DNA of 64,000 nt from Pseudomonadota bacterium (GCA_023390905.1 JAEWBY010000079.1:62001-126000), one strand, 5' to 3'; shown: positions 28,601 through 36,323, counted from the first letter of the stretch. Notes: generated by a model from the letters alone, not told the origin. Numbers and translations are program-made.

Positions 28601-30031
28601 ACCGCGCTGCGCGAACTGCTGCGCGCGCGGATGAGTGCGCTCGGGCCCACCCCCGCCGCTGCGCTGGCGGCCTCGCTCGGGCTGCCGTTGCCGGAAGTCG
28701 ATATCGCGTTGCTTGCCCTGCAAAGCGAAGGCTATGTCATGCAGGGCCGCTTCAGCGCCGATGCAGGGCAGGAGGAATGGTGCGAGCGCCATCTGCTGGC
28801 GCGCATCCATCGCTACACGCTGCGGCAACTGCGCCGCGAGATCGAGCCGGTCGAGCCGCGCGAATTCCAGCGTTTCCTGTTCGATTGGCAGCACCTGGGC
28901 GACAGCGAGCGCGTCAGCGGGCCGGAAGCATTGGCGAGCGTGCTCGCGCAACTGGAAGGATTCGAAGCGCCTGCCGCGAGCTGGGAAGCGGATCTGCTGC
29001 CGGCGCGCGTGCGCGGGTATGCAATCCACTGGCTGGATGATCTCTGCATTGCCGGCCGCACCGTGTGGACGCGCCTGCGGCCGACGGTGGGCGAGGGCGG
29101 GCGCGGCAATGCATCGCTGCGGGCCACGCCGATCGTGTTGCTGCCCAGGCGTTCGGCGCCGGTGTGGAAGCGCCTGGCCGCCCCGGCCGAAGAGGGCGCC
29201 GCATTGAGTTCGCGTGCGCAGCGCGTGGTCGATTATCTGGATCGGCACGGCGCGTCGTTCTTCGACGAACTGGGCGATGGCGCGCATCTGCTGCGCACGG
29301 AACTGGAAGATGCGTTGACCGAACTGGTCACGCGCGGTCGGGTCACCTGCGACAGCTACAACGGCCTGCGCGCCCTGCTGGTGCCGCCGTCCAAGCGCGC
29401 GAATGCGGCGGCGCGCCGGCGTCGGCGTGCGCCGCTGTTCGGCATCCAGGATGCCGGGCGCTGGTCATTGGTGCGTCCGGCCGGCAACACTGGCTCATCC
29501 TCGCAGGATGAGGCGATCGAACTGATCGCGCGCACCCTGCTGCGGCGTTATGGCGTGGTGTGCTGGCGTCTGCTCGAACGTGAGGCCGCCTGGCTGCCGG
29601 CATGGCGCGAACTGGTGCGCGTCTATCATCGGCTGGAAGCCCGTGGCGAGATTCGCGGCGGGCGTTTCATCACCGGCATCGCGGGCGAACAGTTCGCGCT
29701 GCCCGAGGCGATCACCGCGATGCGCCAGGTGCGCCGGCGTGCGCATGATGGCGCGTGGGTGCGCGTGGCCTCGGTGGATCCGGCGAATCTGGCCGGCACG
29801 CTGCTGCCCGGCGAGAAAGTGCCACGTGTACCGGGCGCGCGCGTGCTGTACCGCGATGGCCTGCCGGTTGCAGCGCAGGTGTCCGGACAGGTGACCTGGT
29901 GGGCGGAACTGCGGGTGGACGAACAACAGGCCGCGCTGCGTGCCCTGAATGCGACGGACAACGGGCTGCCGGCTCCGCCGGTGCGCGCGGGGATTGTCGG
30001 CGACGGCAACACAGCGCTGCCGACGCATTGA
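25655..30031 (+). CDS. lhr: Lhr-type large ATP-dependent helicase
   Basis: 1458 aa, the usual length of full Lhr. The N-terminal helicase core shows Walker A PTGSGKT (about 48-54), YVSPLKALSNDI, DEIHAVAASKRG (motif II), LSATQ, and motif VI QRAGRSGHS. Then come the winged-helix and Lhr core domain (TGDYSVILEPE) and a long C-terminal region found in bacterial Lhr. It is a 3'-5' helicase linked in other bacteria to DNA repair and induced by mitomycin. It is unrelated to the neighbouring operons. No ribosome-binding site is seen; a TATCGT at 25643-25648 is spaced so that a transcript could begin at the ATG. Confidence 0.92.
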   Translation: MPLAQFHPAVARWFGRAFPAPTPAQAAAWPSIRAGRNTLVAAPTGSGKTLTAFLSALDELVQRGLQHDGALPDETSVVYVSPLKALSNDIRINLEAPLAGIREELVALGLPDVEIRTAVRTGDTPASERARSFRKPPHILVTTPESLYVLLGSASGRTMLSNVRTVIVDEIHAVAASKRGSHLALSLERLQSLCARPLVRVGLSATQKPIEAVARFLVGMDDAGQPRPCEVVDIGYGRERDLALELPPTPLGPVMSNDQWDQVYDRLAELVRAHRTTLVFVNTRRMAERAARHLGERMGKDGVAAHHGSLAREARLDAEQKLKRGDLKVLVATASLELGLDIGDVDLVCQLGTPRSIATFLQRAGRSGHSVGGVPKARLFPQSRDELVECAALLDCVRRGELDALRIPVAPLDVLSQQLVAETANRECEEDELFALVRRAAPFAGLRREDFTAVVKMLAEGFSTRRGPRAGYVHRDAVHHRLRERKGARMTALMSGGTIPDTGDYSVILEPEAHAIGTVNEDFAVESLSGDVFQLGNASYRILRVEPGRVRVEDAKGAPPNIPFWLGEAPGRTDELSQGVSRLREQVAGAIGHGGVEAAVDQLRDQAGLGEEAARQLADYIAKAMAALGAIPSQTRIILERFFDESGGTQLVIHSPFGSRLNRAWGLALRKRFCRQFNFELQAAATEDAIILSLSTTHSFPLMEVSRYLHSSSALDVLVQALLDAPLFGVRWRWNATTALALPRFVGGRKTAPQLQRMKSEDLLATVFPDQVACLENIVGEREVPDHPLVAQTLEDCLHDAMDADGWLDVLRGIESGRIEVIARDLPLPSPLAAEVINARPYAFLDDAPLEERRTQAVQNRLYREADSADELGTLDPGAIAAVREEAWPQPRNVDEMHEALCSLGALPVSEIVAQPAWRGWLDALAHDGRATCIQVDAPEQVRQLWVAAEQLPMLRAIFTAASIEPLIEAPEEYAQVEWSRETALRELLRARMSALGPTPAAALAASLGLPLPEVDIALLALQSEGYVMQGRFSADAGQEEWCERHLLARIHRYTLRQLRREIEPVEPREFQRFLFDWQHLGDSERVSGPEALASVLAQLEGFEAPAASWEADLLPARVRGYAIHWLDDLCIAGRTVWTRLRPTVGEGGRGNASLRATPIVLLPRRSAPVWKRLAAPAEEGAALSSRAQRVVDYLDRHGASFFDELGDGAHLLRTELEDALTELVTRGRVTCDSYNGLRALLVPPSKRANAAARRRRRAPLFGIQDAGRWSLVRPAGNTGSSSQDEAIELIARTLLRRYGVVCWRLLEREAAWLPAWRELVRVYHRLEARGEIRGGRFITGIAGEQFALPEAITAMRQVRRRAHDGAWVRVASVDPANLAGTLLPGEKVPRVPGARVLYRDGLPVAAQVSGQVTWWAELRVDEQQAALRALNATDNGLPAPPVRAGIVGDGNTALPTH

Positions 30032-30111
30032 ATCGCGATCAGGGCGTGCGCTGGCCGGCGCGGGCGTACATGGAGATACGGATCATCATCGCTGACCGGA
30101 TGACCGTCTGA

Positions 30112-30378
30112 TCAGACATCGGCCAGTTCGCGCCCGTGCAGGACGTCGCGGCAACGGCGGCATTCGTCGATGATGGATTCGATCTGCGTGATCCGCAGCG
30201 GACAATGCGCCTGCTCGAAGGCGAACACGAGATCCACGTCGGCCAGGCGGGTCGATACGTAGAGCAGGTTTTCGGCGTGGTCCTGGTGAATCCGCGCCTG
30301 CGGATCCAGTTCATGCAGGGCCTGTTCGACGGCGCGGATCTCATGCTCGGTCAGTTGCAGACGGATCTGGTGGCGCAT
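30112..30378 (-). CDS. small azurin-linked protein with C-terminal CxxC
   Basis: 88 aa from ATG 30378; the frame is open further upstream but homology with the copy at 36353-36592 starts here. Predicted alternation of strands and helices and the size suggest a small alpha/beta, HMA-like fold; this is inference. The N-terminus shares the pattern IR...[VI]EQAL..[LI]DP and the middle VST with the second copy. The C-terminus carries CRRC, a possible metal or thiol site. No signal peptide, so cytoplasmic. It starts 123 bases after the azurin stop on the same strand; in the second copy the gap is 124 bases. Function unknown. Confidence 0.7.
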   Translation of the reverse strand: MRHQIRLQLTEHEIRAVEQALHELDPQARIHQDHAENLLYVSTRLADVDLVFAFEQAHCPLRITQIESIIDECRRCRDVLHGRELADV

Positions 30379-30465
30379 GGGATTCCGGCGTGGGCGTGCG
30401 GGTTGGGGCGGACTGGCGACCATCGCCAGAGAGAGAACGATGGCCGCCACGGAACACATCCGTTC

Positions 30466-30493
30466 GCCACCGCACGGGGAACCGCGCGGTGGC
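30466..30493 (-). other. hairpin between azurin and its small partner gene
   Basis: An 8-bp stem GCCACCGC / GCGGTGGC with a 12-base loop begins 8 bases after the azurin stop. No T run follows on the minus strand. It may stabilise the azurin mRNA 3' end or attenuate transcription into the small gene. A hairpin sits in the same place in the second azurin module. Confidence 0.45.
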
Positions 30494-30501
30494 ATGGCGG
30501 T

Positions 30502-30954
30502 TTACTTGGTCACGACCAGCTTGCCCTTCATCATCGAAGAGTGGCCGGGGAAGCTGCAGAAGAAGCTGTAGTCGCCGCCGGCGGTGAGCGCCTTGCCCGG
30601 CACGGTCAGCTTGGTCTTCTGGCCGCCGCCGACCAGCGTGCTGGAGGCGATGACGCGCGCGTCGCCCTTGGGCACGTAGTGGCCGGCCGCGCCGGCCTTG
30701 ATGCCGGCACTGGAAATCCCGGCCACATCGGCGGTTCTGGCGATGACCACGTTGTGGCCCATCGTGGTGACCGGCAGCTTGCCGGTGTGCTCCAGCGTGA
30801 TGGTCACGGTCGGGCAACTGGCCGAGACCGTCGCGGTGGCGAGGTCGTACTTCATCGCATCGTTGCCCTTCAGGGTGACCGAGCAATTGCCTGCAGCGTG
30901 CGCCATGCCGGCGGCACCGATCAGGGCCAGGGCAAGGGCGAGACGAAACTTCAT
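30502..30954 (-). CDS. azu: azurin (copy 1)
   Basis: 150 aa; signal peptide MKFRLALALALIGAAGMAHA. Mature azurin with the type 1 copper ligands His67, Cys133, His138 and Met142, in the same spacing as classic azurin (66, then 5 and 4 residues). The disulphide Cys24-Cys47 is also expected. Periplasmic electron carrier that can feed NirK or NosZ. GGAG precedes the ATG. The FNR-type box at 31054-31067 with a TACTGT -10 (31031-31026) would give a 65-base leader, so it is probably induced under denitrifying conditions, divergently from the haemoglobin gene. Confidence 0.93.
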   Translation of the reverse strand: MKFRLALALALIGAAGMAHAAGNCSVTLKGNDAMKYDLATATVSASCPTVTITLEHTGKLPVTTMGHNVVIARTADVAGISSAGIKAGAAGHYVPKGDARVIASSTLVGGGQKTKLTVPGKALTAGGDYSFFCSFPGHSSMMKGKLVVTK

Positions 30955-31053
30955 TGGAGAACTCCGGAGTCAGTGAGCTGGGGAACCGTCCGCCGTTGTG
31001 ATTCCACGCCGCCGAACGCCCGCGCACAGTACGTTCGGGCCCGCGGCCGGGCC

Positions 31054-31067
31054 TTGATCCGGATCAA
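31054..31067. promoter_or_regulatory. FNR/Dnr box, divergent promoter azurin / truncated haemoglobin
   Basis: Perfect palindrome TTGATCCGGATCAA centred at 31060.5. For the plus strand TAGCGT at 31090-31095 lies where a class II -10 should be (start about 31102); for the minus strand TACTGT at 31031-31026 does the same (start about 31019). One box can serve both directions. Confidence 0.85.
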
Positions 31068-31122
31068 TTTCGTGACGGCGTTCAGACGTTAGCGTGTGCG
31101 CACTCACAGACACGGAACCGTG

Positions 31123-31569
31123 ATGCGTTTTCCACCCAGTGAAGAAGAGGGCACGCCTCAGGGGCTGCACCTGTGTTCGGAGCAGGAGATCATCGCGCTG
31201 GTCGATCGCTTCTATGCGCGCGTGCGCCAGGACAGCCTGCTGGCGCCGTTGTTCGAGGCGCACGTCAAGGACTGGAACTGGCACCACGCGCATCTGGTCG
31301 CGTTCTGGTCCGCGCTGCTGCGCGGCACGCGACGCTTCCACGGTGCGCCGGTCTCGCGGCATCTGGAAATGCCCGGACTGAGCGAACCATTGTTCGTGCG
31401 TTGGCTGCAGTTGTTCCGCCAAACCACCGCGGACTGCGGCAATCCCGCGCTGCAGGCCGAGGCCGATGACGCGGCGCTGCGGATGGCCAACCATTTCTGG
31501 CAACGCTATCAGCGGCGATGGAACCCGAGCGCGGAGTTCCAGCCGATTCGCCCGGCAAAGGCCGAGTGA
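31123..31569 (+). CDS. group III truncated haemoglobin
   Basis: 148 aa from ATG 31123 (GGAA upstream; a GTG at 31096 is a weaker alternative). Globin marks: LVDRFYARVRQDSLLAPLF, the WNWHHAHLVAFWSALLRGTRRFHG segment typical of group III, with LPxFW-like FW and the proximal His region in PVSRHLEM. Cytoplasmic; group III globins bind O2 and NO and several are linked to NO or nitrosative stress. Placement behind an FNR/Dnr box in a denitrification island supports NO protection. The stop abuts the end of the convergent cds1-like gene. Confidence 0.85.
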   Translation: MRFPPSEEEGTPQGLHLCSEQEIIALVDRFYARVRQDSLLAPLFEAHVKDWNWHHAHLVAFWSALLRGTRRFHGAPVSRHLEMPGLSEPLFVRWLQLFRQTTADCGNPALQAEADDAALRMANHFWQRYQRRWNPSAEFQPIRPAKAE

Positions 31570-32676
31570 TCAGCGATGCGGTTGCGCGGCCAGCAGATCC
31601 GGCAGCGGATCGCCGGCCACGGCCGCTTCGATCGCGGCATCGGCGCCTTCGATGTCCAGCCCGCGTTGGCGGTACCAGCGCTCGGTGTAGTAGCTGTGCG
31701 CGTAACGATCGCCGCTGTCGCACAGGATGGTGACGATTGAACCGCGCTGGCCGCGTGCGCGCATGCGCTGCGCCACCGCGAGCACCCCGACGAAACTGGT
31801 GCCGGTGGAACCGCCGACGCGTCGATCCAGCCGCCGGCTGATGTAGCGCATCGCCGCCAGGCTGAGCGGATCGGGCACCTTGAGCATGGCGTCCACGCAC
31901 CCGGGAATGAAGCTGGCTTCCACGCGGGGACGGCCGATGCCCTCGATCAGCGAGCCGCAGCGGTGGCTCAGCGAATCATCGCGCTGCCCGACTAGGCAGC
32001 CGCGATAGTGGTCGAAGAACACCGAATGTTCCGGGTCCACGCACAGCACGCGCGTATCGTGCCGGCGATAGCGCACGTAGCGCGCGAGCGTGGCGCTGGT
32101 GCCGCCGGTGCCCGCGCCGCAGACGATCCACTCGGGCACCGGAAAGCGTTCCTGCGCCATCTGCCGGAAGATCGACTCGGCGATGTTGTTGTTGGCCCGC
32201 CAGTCGGTGGCGCGTTCGGCGTAGGTGAACTGGTCCATGAAATGACCGTCCAGCTCGCGCGCCAGCCGCGCCGATTCCTCGTTGATGGAAGCCGGATCCT
32301 CCACCAGATGACAGCGTCCGCCCTGGAACTCGATGGCGGCGATCTTCTCCGGCGAGGTGTGGGTCGGGATCACCGCGATGAAGGGCAGGCCCAGCAATCG
32401 CGCGAAGTACGCTTCGGACACCGCCGTCGAACCACTGGAAGCCTCGATCACGGGCATGCCTTCACGCAGCCAGCCGTTGGCCAGCGCATACAGGAACAGT
32501 GAGCGCGCCAGTCGATGCTTGAGGCTGCCGGTGGGATGGCTCGATTCGTCCTTCAGATATATGTCGATGCCCGGATAGGCGGGCAGCATCAGCGGAATCA
32601 GATGAGTGTCGGCGGAGCGATTGAAGTCCGCCTCGATCATCTGCATCGCGGCCGCCACCCATTGCCGGCGATTCAT
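31570..32676 (-). CDS. cds1: PLP-dependent cysteine desulfhydrase/cysteine synthase family (Cds1-like)
   Basis: 368 aa from ATG 32676; in-frame ATGs at 32706 and 32721 would overlap nadB and are less likely. Fold type II PLP enzyme: the PLP lysine is in HPTGSLKHRLARS, substrate loop EASSGSTAVSEA, phosphate-binding CGAGTGGTSAT. The N-terminal segment (MIEADFNRSADTHL) and YLKDESSHPTGSLKHRLARSL closely match mycobacterial Cds1, an L-cysteine desulfhydrase that makes H2S. Cysteine synthase activity remains possible. It follows nadB by 13 bases and hemN before that, so it may supply sulphide for iron-sulphur or haem-related needs in anaerobic growth; that link is inference. Confidence 0.75.
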   Translation of the reverse strand: MNRRQWVAAAMQMIEADFNRSADTHLIPLMLPAYPGIDIYLKDESSHPTGSLKHRLARSLFLYALANGWLREGMPVIEASSGSTAVSEAYFARLLGLPFIAVIPTHTSPEKIAAIEFQGGRCHLVEDPASINEESARLARELDGHFMDQFTYAERATDWRANNNIAESIFRQMAQERFPVPEWIVCGAGTGGTSATLARYVRYRRHDTRVLCVDPEHSVFFDHYRGCLVGQRDDSLSHRCGSLIEGIGRPRVEASFIPGCVDAMLKVPDPLSLAAMRYISRRLDRRVGGSTGTSFVGVLAVAQRMRARGQRGSIVTILCDSGDRYAHSYYTERWYRQRGLDIEGADAAIEAAVAGDPLPDLLAAQPHR

Positions 32677-32689
32677 TGGGGCTTCGTGT

Positions 32690-34204
32690 TCAAAGGTCAG
32701 CGGCATGGACGTGATCATCATTCAGTGCAGGAGCGCGCGCCAGCGGCGCGGATGGCGTTTCCGGCTGCGGTGCATCCGCACGATAGTGCGTGCCGAGGCT
32801 CGATTCGCGCTGCAGCGCGGCGTGCAGCATGCGCTGGATCAGGCCGGCCTGCCAGGTGCCGGACAGCGCATCGTCTTCGGCGATCATCCGCTGCGCCGCA
32901 GCCAGTGTCTGGCCTTCACGCACCGGGCCCAGTGCGCGCGACGCGGCGACGCGCAGCCGGCGCAGCGCGTCCGGCGCGGCCGATGGCCCGCGTTCGACCC
33001 AGCGCTCCGGCCCCATGCCCGGCAGATAGAGCCGGTGATCGGCCAGCCGCCGGCCGAGATGGCGGCCGAATACCACGCCTTCCAGCAGACCGTTGCTCGG
33101 CAGGCGATCGGCCCCATGCGCGCCGTTGCAGGCGATCTCGCCGACCGCATACAGACCGTGCACGCGCGTGCGGCCCTCGATGTCGGTCGCCAGCCCGCCG
33201 ACGTGGAAATGCGCCGCCGGCATCACCGGAATGCGTTCGCGCAGCGGGTCGATGCCATACGCGCGGCACAGCGCGTAGACGTTGGGGAAGCGCATCAGCC
33301 AGGCCTCGCGCAGATGCGTGGCGTCGAGCCAGGCGTGCCCGCCATCGCGTCGCGCCAGCCACACCGCGCGCGCCACGCGATCGCGCGTGGACGCATCGAC
33401 CAGCGGAACGTCGCCGTCATGCAGCGGGCGATCCAGATCATCCACCAGCCGCGCGCCCGCGCCTCGCAGGGCCTCGCTGATCAGCGGCAGGGCGCCGTTG
33501 ATCTTGATCGCCAGCGCGGTGGGATGGAACTGCATGAATTCCATGTCGCGCACCTGCGCGCCGGCCGCGAGCGCCAGCGCCGTGCCGTTGCCATCGGCGG
33601 TGGGCGGATTGGTGCTTTCAGCGAACAGGCCGGCGCAGCCGCCGGTGGCGAGGATGAGTTCGGCGCAGTCGTGTTCGTGCACGCCCTGCGCGTCACGCAC
33701 GCGCACGCCCGCCACATGGCCATTGCGCAGCAGGATGCCTTCGAGGCTGGCGTTGACGTCCCACTCGATGTGTCCGGCGTTGTCCACCGCGCGCAGCAGC
33801 GCGAGCGTCAGCGCCGCGCCGCTCGTATCGCCGCCGGCATGCAGGATGCGCGCGCGGCGATGGCCGCCCTGCGATTCGAGCAGGAAGCGCGCGCCATCGT
33901 GGTCGAACGGAACGCCCTGCGCCTGCAGCCACCGGATCGCCGGCGCGGCGTTGTCCACCAGATGGCGGACGGCATCGTAGTCGTTGTGGTACGCGCCGGT
34001 GAGCACGGTGTCGTGCGCGTGCGCGGCCGGGGTGTCACCCGAGCCGATGGCCGCGGCGATGCCACCCTGCGCCAGCGCGGTACAGCCCGAGAGCATCGGC
34101 GGCGGACCCACCAGCCGCACCGGGCGCGGCGCGGCCGACAGCGCCACGCTCAGGCCGGCGATGCCGCACCCCACGATGACCAGCGGTGGCGTGCGCGATC
34201 TCAT
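32690..34204 (-). CDS. nadB: L-aspartate oxidase, paralogue 1
   Basis: 504 aa from ATG 34204. FAD-binding GxGxxG at the N-terminus (VIVGCGIAGLSVALSA), CTALAQGGIAAA, ILATGGCAGLF, MEFMQFHPTAL, AAHFHVGG and SNGLLEGVVFG are those of NadB/SdhA-type flavoproteins. It oxidises aspartate to iminoaspartate for NAD synthesis, using O2 or fumarate. It differs from the paralogue at 46959-48401 by SNG in place of the common SNS. It lies 49 bases after hemN and 13 before the cds1-like gene, with no internal promoter seen, so it is probably transcribed from the FNR-controlled hemN promoter. No nadA is next to this copy. Confidence 0.88.
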   Translation of the reverse strand: MRSRTPPLVIVGCGIAGLSVALSAAPRPVRLVGPPPMLSGCTALAQGGIAAAIGSGDTPAAHAHDTVLTGAYHNDYDAVRHLVDNAAPAIRWLQAQGVPFDHDGARFLLESQGGHRRARILHAGGDTSGAALTLALLRAVDNAGHIEWDVNASLEGILLRNGHVAGVRVRDAQGVHEHDCAELILATGGCAGLFAESTNPPTADGNGTALALAAGAQVRDMEFMQFHPTALAIKINGALPLISEALRGAGARLVDDLDRPLHDGDVPLVDASTRDRVARAVWLARRDGGHAWLDATHLREAWLMRFPNVYALCRAYGIDPLRERIPVMPAAHFHVGGLATDIEGRTRVHGLYAVGEIACNGAHGADRLPSNGLLEGVVFGRHLGRRLADHRLYLPGMGPERWVERGPSAAPDALRRLRVAASRALGPVREGQTLAAAQRMIAEDDALSGTWQAGLIQRMLHAALQRESSLGTHYRADAPQPETPSAPLARAPALNDDHVHAADL

Positions 34205-34253
34205 CGCGATGGTGCCCGCTGCGCGCTCCGCGTTCCGTGCATCCGCGCGCGCA

Positions 34254-35651
34254 TCAGACCGTCCGCGAGAAGCGGCTCGGCCCTTCGGCCTGCGTCGTGG
34301 GCAGGTAGCGGTCGAAACACATCGCCACCACGCGCAGCAACATGCGGCCGCGTGGCGTTGCGCGCAACCCGCGTTCGGAAAGCTCGACCAGTCCATCGGC
34401 CTGCAACGGCAGCACGCGCTCCAGTGCCGGCGCGAAGTACTCGCTGAAGACGATGCCGTGCGCCTGTTCGATGGCCGCATAGTCGATGTATCCATGGCAC
34501 ATCAACTGCTGGATCACGTCGGCGCGCAGGCGATCGTCGGCGTCGAGCTGCATGCCGCGCCAGACGGGCAGGTGGTGCGCATCGATCGCGCGCTCCCACT
34601 CGGCGATGTCGCGCGGATTCTGGCTGAAGCTGGCGCCGATGTGGCTGATGGCGCTGACGCCGAAACCGATCAGGTCGCTGTCGGCATGCGTGGTGTAGCC
34701 CATGAAGTTGCGGTGCAGGTCACCGCGCGCCTGCGCCACCGCCAGTTCATCCCCGGGCAGGGCGAAGTGATCCATGCCGATGTAGACATAGCCAGCCTCG
34801 CTCAGTTTCTCGATCGCGCAACGCAGCAGTTCGAGCTTGAGTTCGGGCGAGGGCAGGTCTTCGGCATGGATGCGCTGCTGCGGACGGAACAGCGCCGGCA
34901 GGTGCGCGTAGCTGTACACGGCCAGGCGATCCGGACGCGCCTGCAGGGTGATGTCGAGCGTGCGCGCGAATCCGGCCAGCGATTGCCTGGGCAGGCCGTA
35001 GATCAGATCGACATTGACCGAACGCATGCCGTAATCGCGGCAGGCACGCAGGATCGCCAGGGTTTCGTCCACGCCTTGGACACGATTGACCGCCTCCTGC
35101 ACATCGCGGTCGAAATCCTGCACGCCGAGACTGGCGCGGTTGAAGCCGGCGCGGGCCAGGCCAGCGACGTCATCGGGCGTGACGAAGCGCGGATCCAGTT
35201 CGATCGAGCAATCGAGCCGATCGCCCTGCGCGAATGAAAAATTCCCGCGCAGCGTATCGAGCAGGCCGGCGATCTGCGCGGGTGTCAGGAAGTTCGGCGT
35301 GCCGCCGCCGAGATGGACCTGCTCCACATGGCGATCGCGATCGAACAGTGGCGAGAGCATCGCCACCTCGCGCGTGAGCCGCTCCAGGTAGGTCGCGCCG
35401 CGCGCGTGATCGCGGGTGATGATGCGATTGCAGCCGCAATAGAAGCACGGGCTGGTGCAGAACGGGACGTGCACGTACAGCGACAGCGGGCGCGATGCAC
35501 CGGCGTTGGTCGCCTGCGCGACCTGGCGCAGTTGCTCGGCGCGGAATTCCGGCGAGAACTGCGGTGCAGTCGGGTATGAGGTGTAGCGCGGCCCCGGCTT
35601 GTCATAGCGGCGGAGCAGTTCGGCATCGAACAGGGGGGAAAGAGCGGCCAT
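34254..35651 (-). CDS. hemN: oxygen-independent coproporphyrinogen III oxidase
   Basis: 465 aa, normal HemN length. Radical SAM cluster motif with Cys65, Cys69, Cys72 and Cys74 (FCTSPCFYCGCN), preceded by the HemN N-terminal YDKPGPRYTSYPTAP. GGGTPNF and the C-terminal HemN domain are present. It makes protoporphyrinogen IX without O2, supplying haem for anaerobic respiration. The FNR-type box at 35686-35699 and the -10 at 35658-35663 put the transcript start on the A of the ATG, so the mRNA may be leaderless; no ribosome-binding site is possible in that case. Confidence 0.95.
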   Translation of the reverse strand: MAALSPLFDAELLRRYDKPGPRYTSYPTAPQFSPEFRAEQLRQVAQATNAGASRPLSLYVHVPFCTSPCFYCGCNRIITRDHARGATYLERLTREVAMLSPLFDRDRHVEQVHLGGGTPNFLTPAQIAGLLDTLRGNFSFAQGDRLDCSIELDPRFVTPDDVAGLARAGFNRASLGVQDFDRDVQEAVNRVQGVDETLAILRACRDYGMRSVNVDLIYGLPRQSLAGFARTLDITLQARPDRLAVYSYAHLPALFRPQQRIHAEDLPSPELKLELLRCAIEKLSEAGYVYIGMDHFALPGDELAVAQARGDLHRNFMGYTTHADSDLIGFGVSAISHIGASFSQNPRDIAEWERAIDAHHLPVWRGMQLDADDRLRADVIQQLMCHGYIDYAAIEQAHGIVFSEYFAPALERVLPLQADGLVELSERGLRATPRGRMLLRVVAMCFDRYLPTTQAEGPSRFSRTV

Positions 35652-35657
35652 GCGTGC

Positions 35658-35699
35658 AGGCTAGGCCGCAGGCGGCGCGGGCGCCTTGACTTCAATCAA
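35658..35699 (-). promoter_or_regulatory. FNR/Dnr-dependent promoter of hemN
   Basis: Box TTGACTTCAATCAA at 35686-35699 (centre 35692.5) and -10 TAGCCT at 35663-35658 on the minus strand. With the class II distance of 41.5 bases the start point is 35651, the first base of the hemN ATG. Confidence 0.8.
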
Positions 35700-35761
35700 T
35701 CGCGCGCGCGCGCCGCGTGAAGACCGCGGGCATCGCGCGCCGCGGCCGCACGGTGGCGGAC

Positions 35762-35908
35762 TCAACCGCGGTTCTGCTTTTCCTGTTCACGCACGCGGCG
35801 GCGGATGAAAACCGCTGTGGCAATGCCGATGGCGAACATCACCAGACTGCCGCCGATCGCCAGCCAGCCCACCGGTTCGAGGAAGATTTCACGCAGGATC
35901 GGATGCAT
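35762..35908 (-). CDS. 48-aa single-span membrane protein, DUF3149-like
   Basis: A 48-residue protein: a short N-terminal segment (MHPILREIFLEPVG), one membrane helix (WLAIGGSLVMFAIGIATAVFI), then a basic, charged tail (RRRVREQEKQ). AAGGAG lies 8 bases before the ATG and an FNR-type promoter of its own lies just upstream, so it is very likely real despite its size. Size and layout resemble DUF3149 proteins, small inner-membrane proteins often near respiratory genes. It might be an accessory subunit of a respiratory complex; the partner is unknown. Confidence 0.75.
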   Translation of the reverse strand: MHPILREIFLEPVGWLAIGGSLVMFAIGIATAVFIRRRVREQEKQNRG

Positions 35909-35935
35909 GGTCGTGGCTCCTTGGAAGAAGTCCAC

Positions 35936-35976
35936 AGCCTAGTCCTTGCGTGAAAGCCGGCATTGACTTCAATCAA
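35936..35976 (-). promoter_or_regulatory. FNR/Dnr-dependent promoter of the 48-aa membrane protein gene
   Basis: Box TTGACTTCAATCAA at 35963-35976, identical to the hemN box and sharing the next three bases TCG. The -10 TAGGCT is at 35941-35936. The expected start is about 35928, giving a 20-base leader that contains AAGGAG. Confidence 0.8.
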
Positions 35977-35994
35977 TCGGCCGGGCGGCCGTGA

Positions 35995-36243
35995 TCACGG
36001 GCGGTAGTGGGTGGGCGGCGGCGTGCGGGAGGCGGCCATCGCGCCCGATGAAAACAGGCCTGCGCGCTGGCCGAGATCGACCAGGCGCGACCAGACATAC
36101 GGTTGCAGATCGACCGGCGAAGCCTCGTACACGCTCGACCAGAGTTGATCGAGGAACTGCTGCGGATCGACGTGTGCCAGCCCGCGATCGAGACGTTCGC
36201 TGGCGGCGTTCAAGGCAACCCGGATTTCAGCCAAGGTGTCCAT
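35995..36243 (-). CDS. hypothetical protein, 82 aa
   Basis: 82 aa from ATG 36243. The N-terminal half looks helical (MDTLAEIRVALNAASERLDRG), the middle has Trp/Tyr-rich segments (LDQLWSSVYEAS; LQPYVWSRLVDLGQRAG) and the tail is Pro-rich. No signal peptide, membrane segment or known motif. A TATAGT at 36255-36250 stands 6 bases from the ATG, so transcription could begin on the start codon; no FNR box is seen at the matching distance. Product not recognised. Confidence 0.6.
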   Translation of the reverse strand: MDTLAEIRVALNAASERLDRGLAHVDPQQFLDQLWSSVYEASPVDLQPYVWSRLVDLGQRAGLFSSGAMAASRTPPPTHYRP

Positions 36244-36304
36244 GCGTGGACTATAGCCACGCCATGTTCCGGTTGTGTGACACGCGCCTGCGTTCCAGCA
36301 AATA

Positions 36305-36323
36305 AGCCCGCGATATGCGGGCT
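36305..36323 (-). terminator. probable terminator after the second small CxxC gene
   Basis: Stem AGCCCGC / GCGGGCT with a 5-base loop; on the minus strand it is followed by TATTT. It lies 30 bases past the stop of the small gene at 36353 and would close the nirK operon. Confidence 0.65.

Noticed and set aside
26246..29287. long open frame on the minus strand opposite lhr
   Set aside because: Antisense shadow of the helicase gene; composition is His/Gln/Arg-rich and no motif is seen.
30136..31092. open frame of 318 codons on the plus strand opposite the first azurin module
   Set aside because: It runs across two minus-strand genes and the promoter region, with no recognisable protein features.
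35700..35715. run of alternating CG next to the hemN box as a possible Z-DNA or repeat element
   Set aside because: Short and not repeated in the window; such runs are expected by chance at this GC content.
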